From positions 51,244-115,243 of the forward strand of contig NZ_MATO01000016.1 of assembly GCF_001700325.1 (NCBI RefSeq): 64,000 nt of DNA, in the 5' to 3' direction. Below are positions 53,056 through 62,439 of this stretch, piece after piece (positions within the stretch are counted from its first letter, which is position 1; each line of letters begins with the position of its first letter). The notes below the pieces were generated by a model, which worked only from the letters and a program-made list of their open reading frames with translations, was not told where the DNA came from and ran no database searches. The translations under genes were made by a program, and so were the position numbers. The DNA comes from Caryophanon latum. GTDB lineage: Bacteria; Bacillota; Bacilli; Bacillales_A; Planococcaceae.

Positions 53056-54027
53056 CTATATCGTTGCTTCATTATAACAGGCGAGCATTTGCTCAATTGT
53101 CGTCTTCATTTCTTCACGCAGCGAACGAGGCTCTAGCACTTCGACGTATTGTGCCTGGGACAGTAGCCACATTTCAATGCCGCGCCCAAATACTTCGGCT
53201 GTTACGATAAAATGGTCGTTCTTTTTCGTTAGCTTCGCAGTTGGCAAACGATCGAGTACAGCTTGCGGTGAGCGTCCAGTAAATTTAAATTTTAAATAAA
53301 TTAGCTCACCAGTATGCATAAATTGAACGCGCTTGCGAAACATTCCTTCTTCAAAGCGAGAACTATGCGGCTGTGAAAATTTCATTTGTAGCACGGTGAA
53401 GTCGATAATGCGGTCGATGCGAAACGTAATCGGAAAGTTATCGTCCTTCGTTGCATCGTATGCGATGATGTAAAAATAATATTCCGAAAACATAACACCA
53501 AGTGGTTTAATACGTCGATACGAAGCTGTTTTGTCATGCTCCTTTAAATAATAAATGTCGACATAGTGCGATTGCGAGCTCGCATTTGCAAGCTGCCATA
53601 CGCTTTCAATGAGCGATAAAGGGGAACGCTTCTTCACTGGAGTGTAATGAATGAGCTCATTTTTTGCGAGCTCCTCCACCTTTTTACGATCATGTACAAC
53701 TGTGACGTTGAGTAGCACATCTTTAATTGTATGCAGCTCCTCTTGTGTGTATGCACGTGAATCAAACAAAATTTTAAACAGCGCATACGCAATCGAGCCG
53801 TTAATCGCGCGGTTGTAAGACGATAAAGCGTATGAGTTCGTTTTTTTATTGTATGGTAGCTCGACACGGCCGTTTGCTGCAAACATCGTGCGCAAATCTT
53901 CAATGTCTCGCTGAATTGTTTTTGGCGACACTTGATAATGCTGTGCTTCGACTGATTTTTTTATATGTTCTCCACTCATTAGTCGTTCATATAGTTCCAG
54001 CAACCGTTGATTTTGACTCATATTCAT
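53056..54027 (-). CDS. WYL-domain transcriptional regulator
   Basis: A 323-residue regulator with an N-terminal helix-turn-helix of the DeoR/HTH_11 type (RLLELYERLMSGEHIKKSVE ... SPKTIQRDIEDLR) and a WYL ligand-sensing domain (about 135-235: YRRIKPLGVMFSEYYFYIIA), then a C-terminal extension (WCX-like). The start at 54027 follows GGAGGGTGGG. WYL proteins often bind nucleic acid or nucleotide ligands. The target is unknown; it is transcribed alone, between glnA2 and fabI. Confidence 0.88.
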   Translation of the reverse strand: MNMSQNQRLLELYERLMSGEHIKKSVEAQHYQVSPKTIQRDIEDLRTMFAANGRVELPYNKKTNSYALSSYNRAINGSIAYALFKILFDSRAYTQEELHTIKDVLLNVTVVHDRKKVEELAKNELIHYTPVKKRSPLSLIESVWQLANASSQSHYVDIYYLKEHDKTASYRRIKPLGVMFSEYYFYIIAYDATKDDNFPITFRIDRIIDFTVLQMKFSQPHSSRFEEGMFRKRVQFMHTGELIYLKFKFTGRSPQAVLDRLPTAKLTKKNDHFIVTAEVFGRGIEMWLLSQAQYVEVLEPRSLREEMKTTIEQMLACYNEATI

Positions 54028-54201
54028 TTGTGACCCACCCTCCAAAACTTAACATGTGCATTTATTATAAGGGATATTTGGTTTATTTAGAAGGTTAAAA
54101 TTAGGTATAATGTTTTATTTTTATCTGTAGGTTAAAAGTACCTTTGTTAAAAGGGCAGAGGTGAAGAAGAAGAGTGCTTAAATTTTTGGGGAAAATAGGA
54201 T

Positions 54202-54236
54202 AAAAAACACGCGGCACACATATCGTATGCCGCGCA
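54202..54236 (-). terminator. Terminator downstream of fabI (minus strand)
   Basis: On the minus strand CGCGGCA pairs with TGCCGCG and is followed by six T. Confidence 0.8.
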
Positions 54237-54305
54237 CAAATCGAGATGCAGTGATGTTAACGTATGAGTAGCGGAAGTTACAAATCGACGAAATGCCAAA
54301 AAGTA

Positions 54306-55079
54306 TTACCCCATAATGTGATAGCCGCTATCGACGTAAATTGTTTCGCCTGTTACACCGCGAGATAGTGGTGACAGCATGACAAGTGTCATATCGGCCA
54401 CTTCCGCTTGGTTCGTGTTGCGACGAAGCGGTGATTGCTCCTCGACTTTATGTAAAATGTCGTTGAAGCTTGGCACACCTTTTGCAGCGAGTGTACGAAT
54501 GGCACCGGCTGAAATGGCATTAACGCGCACACCTTGTTCACCTAAATCATATGCTAAGTAGCGCATAGCAGCCTCGAGAGCCGCTTTTGCAACCCCCATA
54601 ACGTTGTAGCCTGGTAGCACGCGCTCAGCACCTAAGTAGCTCATTGTGACGATGCTTGCATTTGGCGTGAAGTATGGCTGAGCCGCTTTTGCGACAGCGA
54701 CAAGTGAGTATGCGCTCGTATCTTGTGCAAACGCATAGCCGTCACGAGATGTGTTAATAAAATTTGTGCGTAAGTCTTCCGCGTTAGCAAATGCAACCGA
54801 GTGCACGACGCCGTCAATTTGACCGTATTGCTCGCCGATTTGTGTAAATGCTTGCTGGATGCTTTCGTCGCTGTTAACGTCACACATGAACGTTGCTGTA
54901 TTGCTGTTAGCGTAATCAGCTAAAAGTTTGTCGATTTTTGATTTTGAACGATCTTTGCGATATGTAAAAATAACAGTTGCCTGCTCTTCAAGTAAGCGCT
55001 TTGCGACACCCCATGCGATGCTGCGCTCATTTGCGACACCCATTACGACGTATGTTTTGTTTGAAAGTTGTAAAGACAT
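54306..55079 (-). CDS. fabI: Enoyl-[acyl-carrier-protein] reductase [NADH]
   Basis: A 257-residue short-chain dehydrogenase-type enoyl-ACP reductase, last step of the fatty acid elongation cycle. VMGVANERSIAWGVAK is the cofactor loop typical of FabI; the catalytic pair is Tyr and Lys in YNVMGVAKAALE, with an upstream tyrosine in MSYLGAERV; SPLRRNT follows near the substrate loop. It lies alone. A FapR operator in its promoter region predicts malonyl-CoA-dependent control. Confidence 0.95.
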   Translation of the reverse strand: MSLQLSNKTYVVMGVANERSIAWGVAKRLLEEQATVIFTYRKDRSKSKIDKLLADYANSNTATFMCDVNSDESIQQAFTQIGEQYGQIDGVVHSVAFANAEDLRTNFINTSRDGYAFAQDTSAYSLVAVAKAAQPYFTPNASIVTMSYLGAERVLPGYNVMGVAKAALEAAMRYLAYDLGEQGVRVNAISAGAIRTLAAKGVPSFNDILHKVEEQSPLRRNTNQAEVADMTLVMLSPLSRGVTGETIYVDSGYHIMG

Positions 55080-55107
55080 TGTATAAACCCCTTTGTAATA
55101 TGTAGTA

Positions 55108-55124
55108 TTAGTACCTGTTACTAA
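55108..55124. promoter_or_regulatory. FapR operator upstream of fabI
   Basis: TTAGTACCTGTTACTAA is a 17-bp dyad fitting the FapR consensus (TTAGTA, central 5 bp, TACTAA). It lies 29 nt upstream of the fabI start and overlaps the likely promoter. Confidence 0.88.
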
Positions 55125-55186
55125 TGACTAGTGTAACATGAAATAAGTGGGGCGTAAAGAGGGAAGTACGTAAATAAAGCTTAACA

Positions 55187-55350
55187 ACTAGGCGTGTTAA
55201 TTAGCCAGTCAATTGGCATGCGCATTTTGCGGATCGCGTTCTTAGGGTGTAGCTTGAGCCTCTTCGCTTCGCTGTAGGGTCTCAAGTTTCGCTCTTTTCC
55301 GAAAAAAGTCTCGCCGCATGCGCACTCACACTAACATACAGCATGATTTC
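55187..55350 (-). repeat. Structured intergenic repeat, copy 12 (inverted)
   Basis: Read on the minus strand: GTGCGCATGCGGCGAGACTT, GGAAAAGAGCG, TTGAGACCCTACAGCGAAGC, GAAGAGGCTCAAGC, ending CCGCAAAATGCGCATGCC. It keeps the classical core in a short form and lies between fabI and cysI. Confidence 0.75.
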
Positions 55351-55395
55351 AGCACATAAAAAAGGCTAATGAACCAACCTTGCCTAATCACAAAT

Positions 55396-55433
55396 AAAAA
55401 GCCCTACACGACTGTTACGATCGTGTAGGGCTT
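55396..55433 (-). terminator. Terminator downstream of cysI (minus strand)
   Basis: AAGCCCTACACGA pairs perfectly with TCGTGTAGGGCTT; the T run is on the minus strand. Confidence 0.9.
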
Positions 55434-55465
55434 CACCGTTCAACTAGAGGGGACTAGCTGCTCAA

Positions 55466-57199
55466 TTATACGTTTTGTAGCTCTTTATGGAAGTTCGTGC
55501 CGTCTGTCGTTGCAGCGATGAAGCCTGCGCGGATGACGTAATCACCGAAGTGCTCGCCTTCGTTACGCTCTTTTGCGTAGCGTTGTAAAATCGGTGTAAG
55601 CTCAGCTAAAATTTCTTCTTCGCCGATGTTTTCTTTATACATTTTGTTTAAGCGGCTGCCGTCATGTGCTGCGCCTAAGTATAAGTTGTACTTACCAGGA
55701 CCTTTACCGATGAAGCCGATCTCACCAAGTGCCGCACGTGAGCAGCCGTTCGGGCAGCCTGACATACGAATGATGATTTCTTTGTCGCGAATGCCTGCTT
55801 CGTCCACAACTGTTTCAAGCTTTTCAATTAATGATGGTAAGTAGCGCTCTGCTTCAGCCATCGCTAAGCCACATGTAGGGAATGATACGCAAGCGATTGA
55901 GCTGCGGCGTAACGCGGAGTAGTGCTCGCCAGCTGTTAAATTGTATTCAGCGATTAACGCTTCAATTTTCTTTTTCTTTTGTGCAGAAACGTTTGCGATA
56001 ACTAAGTTTTGGTTACCTGTCATACGGAATTCACCTGTATGAATTTTCGCAATTTCACGTAAGCCTGTTTTTAGTGGGTAGCCGTCGAAATCTTTTACAC
56101 GACCGCTTTGGATAAATAATGTGAAGTGCCATTTTTTATCTTCGCCTTGCACCCAGCCGTAACGATCGCCTGAATGCTCGAAGTTGAATTCACGTAACTG
56201 TTCAAGCTCGTAGCCAAGACGGTCAAATAGCTCTTGTTTTACCGCGTCGATACCTAGACGGTCAACAGTGTATTTGAAGCGTGCGTTTTTACGCTCTACA
56301 CGGTTCCCGTTGTCGCGCTGGATCGTTAGTAACTTTTCACATACGTCCACCACTTTATCTTTTGCAACGTAGCCGACGAAGCGCCCAAGCTGTGGATACG
56401 TTGTGTCATCGCCGTGTGCCATACCCATACCGCCACCAGCAAGTACGTTAAAGCCGACTAATTCGTTGTTTTCGATAATGGCGATTAAGCCGATATCTTG
56501 TGAGTATACGTCCACATCGTTTAACGGTGGGATCGCCATACCGATTTTGAATTTACGTGGTAAGTAAAGCTCACCGTAAATTGGTTCCATTTCGCGGTCA
56601 GGTGTTGCTTCTACTTTTTCACCGTCTAACCAAAGCTCATGGTAAGCGCGTGTTTTCGGTAAAAGATGTTCACTAATTTTTGCAGAAATGTCGTATGCCT
56701 CTTTGTGTAAGTTTGAGATGAATGGGTTCGCATTACACATTACGTTACGGTTTACGTCACCACACGCTGCGATACAGTCAAGTAACACGTCGTTAATTTC
56801 TTGCATGTATTTTTTTACGTTCCATTTTAAAATGCCGTGTACTTGGAACGCTTGACGTGTCGTTAATTTTAATGAGCCGTTTCCGTACTTGTCGCCCATT
56901 TCGTCCATGACTAACCATTGCTTCGGAGTTGCGACACCACCTGGAGTTCGTACGCGCACCATGAATTGATACGCTGGCTCTAATTTTTTCTTCGCACGCT
57001 CTGCACGTACGTCGCGGTCATCTTGTAAGTAAGAGCCGTGGAATTTCATTAAACGGTTGTCATCGTCGTTAATACCAGAGCTAATTGGTTCAACCATTGA
57101 CTCTGCTAACGTACCGCGTAAGTAATTACTTTCCGTTTTAATACGTTCTACATCACTAAAGCTACCGTCTTGTGGTGCGATTTTAATTTTTTCTGTCAT
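55466..57199 (-). CDS. cysI: Sulfite reductase (NADPH) hemoprotein beta-component
   Basis: A 577-residue enzyme that reduces sulfite to sulfide with a siroheme and a [4Fe-4S] cluster. The cluster cysteines are in [11 protein letters not shown] and [10 protein letters not shown]. Other conserved segments are [12 protein letters not shown] and [16 protein letters not shown]. It is the last gene of the sumT-sirB-yezD-cysJ-cysI operon, 18 nt after cysJ, and needs the flavoprotein CysJ as electron donor and the siroheme made through SumT and SirB. Confidence 0.96.
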   Translation of the reverse strand: MTEKIKIAPQDGSFSDVERIKTESNYLRGTLAESMVEPISSGINDDDNRLMKFHGSYLQDDRDVRAERAKKKLEPAYQFMVRVRTPGGVATPKQWLVMDEMGDKYGNGSLKLTTRQAFQVHGILKWNVKKYMQEINDVLLDCIAACGDVNRNVMCNANPFISNLHKEAYDISAKISEHLLPKTRAYHELWLDGEKVEATPDREMEPIYGELYLPRKFKIGMAIPPLNDVDVYSQDIGLIAIIENNELVGFNVLAGGGMGMAHGDDTTYPQLGRFVGYVAKDKVVDVCEKLLTIQRDNGNRVERKNARFKYTVDRLGIDAVKQELFDRLGYELEQLREFNFEHSGDRYGWVQGEDKKWHFTLFIQSGRVKDFDGYPLKTGLREIAKIHTGEFRMTGNQNLVIANVSAQKKKKIEALIAEYNLTAGEHYSALRRSSIACVSFPTCGLAMAEAERYLPSLIEKLETVVDEAGIRDKEIIIRMSGCPNGCSRAALGEIGFIGKGPGKYNLYLGAAHDGSRLNKMYKENIGEEEILAELTPILQRYAKERNEGEHFGDYVIRAGFIAATTDGTNFHKELQNV

Positions 57200-57217
57200 A
57201 CCGTTCGTTCCCCCTCA

Positions 57218-59023
57218 TTAATACACGTCGCGTAAATAACGACCGTCTTGCTGTAATTGTTTGACGAATGCTGCTGCATCTTCTGCTGATTTGTTGCCTT
57301 GTGCTGCTACGATGTCGATTAACGTTCGCTCAACATCTTTTGCCATATGCTTTTCGTCGCCACATACGTAAATGTAAGCGCCGCGTTTGATCCACTCGTA
57401 TAGCTCAGCTGCTTCTTCTTGCATGCGGTGCTGTACGTAAATTTTTTGATCTGTGTCGCGTGAGAATGCAACGTTTAAGTTCGTTAATGTACCGTTTGCG
57501 AGCCATGCTTGTAGCTCTGTTTGGTATAAGAAGTCTGTTACGAAATGCTGCTCTCCGAAGAATAACCAAGATTCACCAGTAGCGCCTGTTTCTTCACGCT
57601 CTTGTAAAAATGAACGGAACGGTGCAATCCCTGTACCAGGACCGATGAAGATTGCTGGTTGATCTTCAGCAGGTAGCTTGAAGTTCGGGTTTTTGTGTAC
57701 GTATACGTTTACTGTATCGCCAATTTCGATTGAGTCTGCAATGTGCGTAGAAGCAACACCGAAGCGCTCACGTCCATATGCCTCGTAGCCTACGCGACCG
57801 ATCGTTACGTGTACTTCCTCATCCACTGCTGCTTGTGAGCTTGAGATAGAGTACAGACGGCCTGGAATTTTGCGTAAAAGATTAGCGAATTGCTCTTCGT
57901 TCCAAGAAAATGGTCCGTATGCTTCTACTACATCTAATACGTCACGTCCGTAAACGAAATCTTTTATTGACGTTTGGTTGACGATGTTTTGGAAATCGTT
58001 ATGTGTTGTGAATTCAGCGATTTTTTGTAATAACGGCTTTGATAATACTGTAATTTCAAGGTCATTAATAAGTGCATCGCGAAGTGTTACTTGCTTATCT
58101 GTTACGAGTTTGTTTGCATTAAAGCCAAGTGCTGCGATTAATGCGTCTACAAGTTGCTCGTTGTTTTTCGGTACGATGCCTAAGCTGTCGCCTGGCTCAT
58201 ATGTAATGCCTGAGCCTTCAAGTGATAGCTCTAAATGGACTGTATGTTTGTTTGAGCCGGTCATATTTAAGTTAATTTTTTCTAATACTTCTGCTGCGAA
58301 CGGCTTGTTGCGTGTATATTCTGTGCCGCCTGCTGTTGGTGCTGCAGTTGCTTGTGCTGTTTCAGCTGAAGCCGTTGCTTGTGCTAAAATGTTTTGAACG
58401 TCTGTGAACCATTTTGCTGCTGGCTCTTCGTAATCTACATCACATTCAACGATTGGTAATAACTGCTCTGCACCAAGCTCTTTTAAGCGGCTGTCGAAAT
58501 CGTGACCAGTTTTACAGTAAAACTCATATGACGTATCGCCAAGTGCTAACACTGCGTAGCGTACGTGATCAAGCTTCGGTGCGCGCTTTGAATGTAAAAA
58601 TTCGTGGAAGCCGATTGCGTTATCTGGTGGTTCACCTTCGCCGTTCGTGCTTGCAACGATTAATACGTCTTCTACTTTTTTTAAGTTGTTTGGCTTAAAT
58701 TTCGCCATTGAAAGCACTTCTGCTTCGATGTTTTGTGCTTGTAGCTCAAACGTTAGCTTTTGTGCTAAGTTTTGTGCGTTGCCTGTTTGAGAAGCGAATA
58801 ACACCGTCACTGTGCGCGTTTTTTGTGGTGCTGCTTGTACAGCTGTCGGTGCGTTGTTGTCGATCACTTCTTCAATGATGACGTCCGATGCGCTCGTTGC
58901 AGCTAAGTAGCCATTTAACCATGTTTTTTGTGCGCTCGTTAATTTTGGTAGTAAATCGTTTAACAGTGTTACTTGCTCTTCGCTAAAAGGGCTATTGTTT
59001 ACTTGTAATTTCACGTAGTTCAC
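57218..59023 (-). CDS. cysJ: Sulfite reductase (NADPH) flavoprotein alpha-component
   Basis: A 601-residue diflavin reductase. Order: an N-terminal variable segment, a flavodoxin domain (about 70-215; FASQTGNAQNLAQKL and STNGEGEPPDNA bind FMN), an FAD domain (RLYSISSS, GVASTHIAD) and an NADPH domain (FIGPGTGIAPFRSFLQER, WLFFGEQH). It ends in RYLRDVY as the family does. It passes electrons from NADPH to CysI. Confidence 0.95.
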   Translation of the reverse strand: MNYVKLQVNNSPFSEEQVTLLNDLLPKLTSAQKTWLNGYLAATSASDVIIEEVIDNNAPTAVQAAPQKTRTVTVLFASQTGNAQNLAQKLTFELQAQNIEAEVLSMAKFKPNNLKKVEDVLIVASTNGEGEPPDNAIGFHEFLHSKRAPKLDHVRYAVLALGDTSYEFYCKTGHDFDSRLKELGAEQLLPIVECDVDYEEPAAKWFTDVQNILAQATASAETAQATAAPTAGGTEYTRNKPFAAEVLEKINLNMTGSNKHTVHLELSLEGSGITYEPGDSLGIVPKNNEQLVDALIAALGFNANKLVTDKQVTLRDALINDLEITVLSKPLLQKIAEFTTHNDFQNIVNQTSIKDFVYGRDVLDVVEAYGPFSWNEEQFANLLRKIPGRLYSISSSQAAVDEEVHVTIGRVGYEAYGRERFGVASTHIADSIEIGDTVNVYVHKNPNFKLPAEDQPAIFIGPGTGIAPFRSFLQEREETGATGESWLFFGEQHFVTDFLYQTELQAWLANGTLTNLNVAFSRDTDQKIYVQHRMQEEAAELYEWIKRGAYIYVCGDEKHMAKDVERTLIDIVAAQGNKSAEDAAAFVKQLQQDGRYLRDVY

Positions 59024-59037
59024 CTCGTAAAAGATTG

Positions 59038-59184
59038 TTATTTTAATCGAATTTTTTCGCTTTTTTCAATTTGCACAATATAGTTATCTTGCACAACTAA
59101 CGTAACGGAACCGTATTGAAGGTCACGCAACAATTTTTTCACTTGCTCGATTGATGCGTCGTGATTTTCTGTACGTTTATCCAT
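59038..59184 (-). CDS. yezD: YezD family (DUF2292) small protein
   Basis: A 48-residue protein, short and easily missed. The pattern LRDLQYGSVTLVVQDNYIVQ followed by IEKSEKIRLK matches DUF2292/YezD, found next to sulfur-assimilation genes in Firmicutes. The start overlaps the end of sirB by 8 nt, with AAAGGAGC upstream. It is inside the siroheme/sulfite reductase operon; its job is unknown. Confidence 0.85.
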   Translation of the reverse strand: MDKRTENHDASIEQVKKLLRDLQYGSVTLVVQDNYIVQIEKSEKIRLK

Positions 59185-59938
59185 ATGCGATCTGCTCCTT
59201 TATTTGCTGCAATGTTTCGTCTGTACGTTGTGCTAAAACATGCTGCACATTTTCGTCGTATCCGAGCGGAGCACAAAGCGTTACATTAGCTGTTTCAAAT
59301 TGTAGCGCATGAATTGTTTTTTCAATATGATGCTGCAATAAGCCACTAAACAGTAAGTACGGGATAATATAAATCGGTGTAGCATCGTTTTGCTGCTGAA
59401 TGTGTTGGAGTGTTTCTTCAAATGTTGGTCCAACACCGTATAAAAAGCATACATCGACCGGGCGCTGAATCCGCTCGCTAAGTAAAGATGCAATGCGTGA
59501 TAAATCCTGTTTTGGCGTCGGGTCACTGCTGCCACGTCCTATTAAGTAAATGCGTGCATGCTGCTCCACGGCATGCGGTGCTAAACGGTCAACGAGGCTA
59601 TCGATTAATTTTTCATGAATGCCAAATGGTGCGCCGACTGTAAAGCGTACAGTAGGGAATAGCTGCTGTGCCTTATGAAGCTCCTCAGGAATATCCTCTT
59701 TTGCATGATTGGCGGTTAACAATAAAATTGGAACGACAGCAATGTGTGTAGCACCTTGTGTGACACATCGTTCTACACCTTCAACAATTGATGGTGCTGC
59801 CAGCTCTAAAAAACAAATTTCTTGAATTGGTGCCGCAACTGTTTGTTTCACCGCTTCAATAAATCGAACGGCTTCGTCAATGCCTTTTTGCACACGTGTA
59901 CCATGTGCTACATATAAAACTGCTTCCATTTTGCTCAC
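59177..59938 (-). CDS. sirB: Sirohydrochlorin ferrochelatase
   Basis: A 253-residue chelatase of the CbiX/SirB family that inserts iron into sirohydrochlorin. VAHGTRVQKG near the N-terminus carries the metal-binding histidine, and LLLTANHAKEDIPEE the second. The two-domain length fits SirB rather than the short CbiXS. It is 4 nt after sumT. The intermediate dehydrogenase SirC is not encoded here. Confidence 0.9.
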   Translation of the reverse strand: MSKMEAVLYVAHGTRVQKGIDEAVRFIEAVKQTVAAPIQEICFLELAAPSIVEGVERCVTQGATHIAVVPILLLTANHAKEDIPEELHKAQQLFPTVRFTVGAPFGIHEKLIDSLVDRLAPHAVEQHARIYLIGRGSSDPTPKQDLSRIASLLSERIQRPVDVCFLYGVGPTFEETLQHIQQQNDATPIYIIPYLLFSGLLQHHIEKTIHALQFETANVTLCAPLGYDENVQHVLAQRTDETLQQIKEQIAYG

Positions 59939-59942
59939 CTAC

Positions 59943-60722
59943 TTATACAGAAATTTCTTGAAGCATTGCGTCTTTTGCCAGCTTTTGCTCAAACCATTGA
60001 ATTTTGTCACGCACTTTCACAACATCGCCGACAACGATCATGCTTGGGTTTGCGATATTCGCTTCTGCGACAATATCAACAATCGTCTCTAACGTACCCG
60101 TAACCGTTTGTTGGTTATGCGATGTTCCCCAGTGAATGAGTGCAACAGGCGTCGTTTTTGCTTTGCCGTTGTTCATTAGCTGACTTGTAATGTAAGGTAA
60201 ATTCCCAACACCCATGTAAATCGCTAACGTATCAACGCCTTGTGCTAAGTTCGCCCATTTGATCGCGTCGTCTTTTCCTTCGCGCATATGCCCTGTTACG
60301 ATCGCAAAGCTTGATGCATAGTCGCGATGAGTTACCGGAATACCAGCATATGCAGGAGCGGCGATACCAGATGTAATACCTGGCACGATTTCAAATGGAA
60401 TGTTCGCCTCAGCTAACACTTCAGCTTCTTCAGCACCGCGTCCAAAGACGAATGGATCGCCACCTTTTAAGCGTGTCACAATTTTGCCTTTTTTTGCGTG
60501 CTGTACGAGTAGCGTATGAATGCGGTCTTGAATGACGCCGTGATAGTTCGGTAACTTACCGACGAAAATTAACTCAGCGTTTGGTTTCGCATAAGATAAT
60601 AATTCTTTATTAATAAGACGGTCATATAAAATGACGTCTGCTTGCTGAATGCATTTTAAACCTTTTACTGTAATTAGATCGACATCTCCTGGGCCAGCGC
60701 CGACGATGTAAACTTTGCTCAT
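59943..60722 (-). CDS. sumT: Uroporphyrinogen-III C-methyltransferase
   Basis: A 259-residue SAM-dependent methyltransferase (SUMT, CobA/SirA type) that makes precorrin-2 from uroporphyrinogen III. VYIVGAGPGDVDLITVKGL, GDPFVFGRGAEEAE and VPGITSGIAAPAYAGIP are the family motifs. RBS GAGGGGG. It is the first gene of the minus-strand operon ending in cysI, so siroheme supply and sulfite reductase are made together. Confidence 0.94.
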   Translation of the reverse strand: MSKVYIVGAGPGDVDLITVKGLKCIQQADVILYDRLINKELLSYAKPNAELIFVGKLPNYHGVIQDRIHTLLVQHAKKGKIVTRLKGGDPFVFGRGAEEAEVLAEANIPFEIVPGITSGIAAPAYAGIPVTHRDYASSFAIVTGHMREGKDDAIKWANLAQGVDTLAIYMGVGNLPYITSQLMNNGKAKTTPVALIHWGTSHNQQTVTGTLETIVDIVAEANIANPSMIVVGDVVKVRDKIQWFEQKLAKDAMLQEISV

Positions 60723-60783
60723 GTGAATCCCCCTCTGTTTGTTGCAATCAGTTGCTTATTGTTGAATGTGTCAAAACCGTATC

Positions 60784-60795
60784 CTGAATATTCAG
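60784..60795. promoter_or_regulatory. Palindrome in the sumT leader
   Basis: CTGAATATTCAG is a perfect 12-bp palindrome about 60 nt upstream of the sumT start. Possible operator; regulator unknown. Confidence 0.4.
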
Positions 60796-60835
60796 CAACT
60801 AAAGTGTTTCGTGTTTTCCGATTTATCTAACAATT

Positions 60836-60848
60836 TAGGATAGTCCTA
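60836..60848. promoter_or_regulatory. Palindrome at the sumT transcription start
   Basis: TAGGATAGTCCTA is a dyad with 5-bp arms just downstream of the -10 of the sumT promoter, a typical repressor position. Confidence 0.45.
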
Positions 60849-60876
60849 TAATAATAATTAAAAACATATAAGTCAA
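60848..60876 (-). promoter_or_regulatory. Sigma-A promoter of the sumT-cysI operon
   Basis: On the minus strand TTGACT (60876-60871), 17-nt spacer, TATTAT (60853-60848). Confidence 0.7.
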
Positions 60877-61040
60877 CTAGGGATTTAAGGTTTTTCGTGA
60901 AAATGAATTGTTGAGTATAGTGTTTTTTGTTGAAAGTGTACGTATGTCGCTTGTTTTCGACAGGAATTGCGTGAAAAAAATTTTTGCACCATGTAAGATG
61001 AAGATGAGGGAATGGGGAGAGGGTGGAGTGCCAGTAAAAG

Positions 61041-61072
61041 AAAAAACGCAAGAGACATCGCCCTTACGTTTT
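61041..61072 (-). terminator. Terminator downstream of fer (minus strand)
   Basis: On the minus strand AACGTAAG pairs with CTTGCGTT (one wobble), followed by TTTT. Confidence 0.7.
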
Positions 61073-61079
61073 CATATAC

Positions 61080-61340
<261 letters not shown>

Positions 61341-61429
61341 TTAAAATTGTCTTTCCAAAAGCTACTACCTTATTCTAAAGCTGATTTGCCGACTTTTCAA
61401 TAAAAACACTAAAAACGGAGGAATTAAGT

Positions 61430-62437
61430 TTGAAATTCAAACAACTTCTATTATATTTGCTACAACGTTTTCAACAGCAACGCACCGTTTCCGCACCGTT
61501 TCATTTGCTAAAAGGAAAGAAGTCTGGGCAAACGATCCAAGACGTCGGGTTGTTTTCATTATATCCGTACTTTAGCTTATTGCCAAAATTATCGCGCGCC
61601 CGATTTGATGAAGCGATTCAAGCGCTCGTAATTGACGGGACCATTATCGTGCATGAACAAGGAGCGTATGAAGTACTAGCTGAGCGAGTAACGGACGTAT
61701 GTTATTTTAACAGCTGGCATTACCGCGGCAATGAGCATATTTTTTTCGCGCGTTTATCGCTCGTCGTCCAAACGTTATCGCAGCAGCAAGCAAACGATAT
61801 GCGATTCGTACCGCTGCAAAAGGACGAATCGGTGCAGGCGTATGTGCGCGACTTTTTACGCTGGGCGCAATATGACAGTGGCACACTCGGCACCGTATTA
61901 AAGGAGGAGCTAACGATCGTATGTGAGGAACTAGACGAACAAGCAGCACAGCTTTTACTACTTCGGTTAAGTGGTGCAAACGTGCCTGGTTATTCGTGGG
62001 CACAGCTTGCACATTACCGACAGGAGGAGCTACTCGATACGCAGCTGACGTTCATTAGCGCGCTCCATCATGTGCTTCGACAAATTGAGCTGCACAACGT
62101 ACCACTTCTTCAGGCGTTGACGCAGCATATTAAAGTACAAGCATTTGTTACACAATCTGCACAGCAAACCGCGCAGTTACATAAAGCGGGCTACAGCATT
62201 GCGCAAATTGCACAAATGCGTCGTCTAAAGGAAAGTACAATTGAAGATCACATCGTCGAAATGGCGATGAGCGAGGAGCAGTTTGAGCTGTCGCAGTTTG
62301 TAGACGTAGAAGAGGTAAAAAAAGTGTGGGCGCTCGTGCAGTCAATCAATACGCGCAAGCTAAAAATAATAAAGGAGCAGCTGCCACATTTAAGTTACTT
62401 TCAGCTGCGCCTTATTTTATCAAAAGGAGGGCAATGA
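61430..62437 (+). CDS. ypbB: YpbB family helix-turn-helix protein
   Basis: A 335-residue protein that precedes the RecQ-type helicase in most Bacilli. The C-terminus has a helix-turn-helix of the RQC/HTH_40 kind (GYSIAQIAQMRRLKESTIEDH). The start is TTG at 61430 after GGAGG. It almost abuts recS, so the two probably act together in DNA or RNA handling; the biochemical role is unknown. Confidence 0.88.
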   Translation: MKFKQLLLYLLQRFQQQRTVSAPFHLLKGKKSGQTIQDVGLFSLYPYFSLLPKLSRARFDEAIQALVIDGTIIVHEQGAYEVLAERVTDVCYFNSWHYRGNEHIFFARLSLVVQTLSQQQANDMRFVPLQKDESVQAYVRDFLRWAQYDSGTLGTVLKEELTIVCEELDEQAAQLLLLRLSGANVPGYSWAQLAHYRQEELLDTQLTFISALHHVLRQIELHNVPLLQALTQHIKVQAFVTQSAQQTAQLHKAGYSIAQIAQMRRLKESTIEDHIVEMAMSEEQFELSQFVDVEEVKKVWALVQSINTRKLKIIKEQLPHLSYFQLRLILSKGGQ

Positions 62438-62439
62438 AC

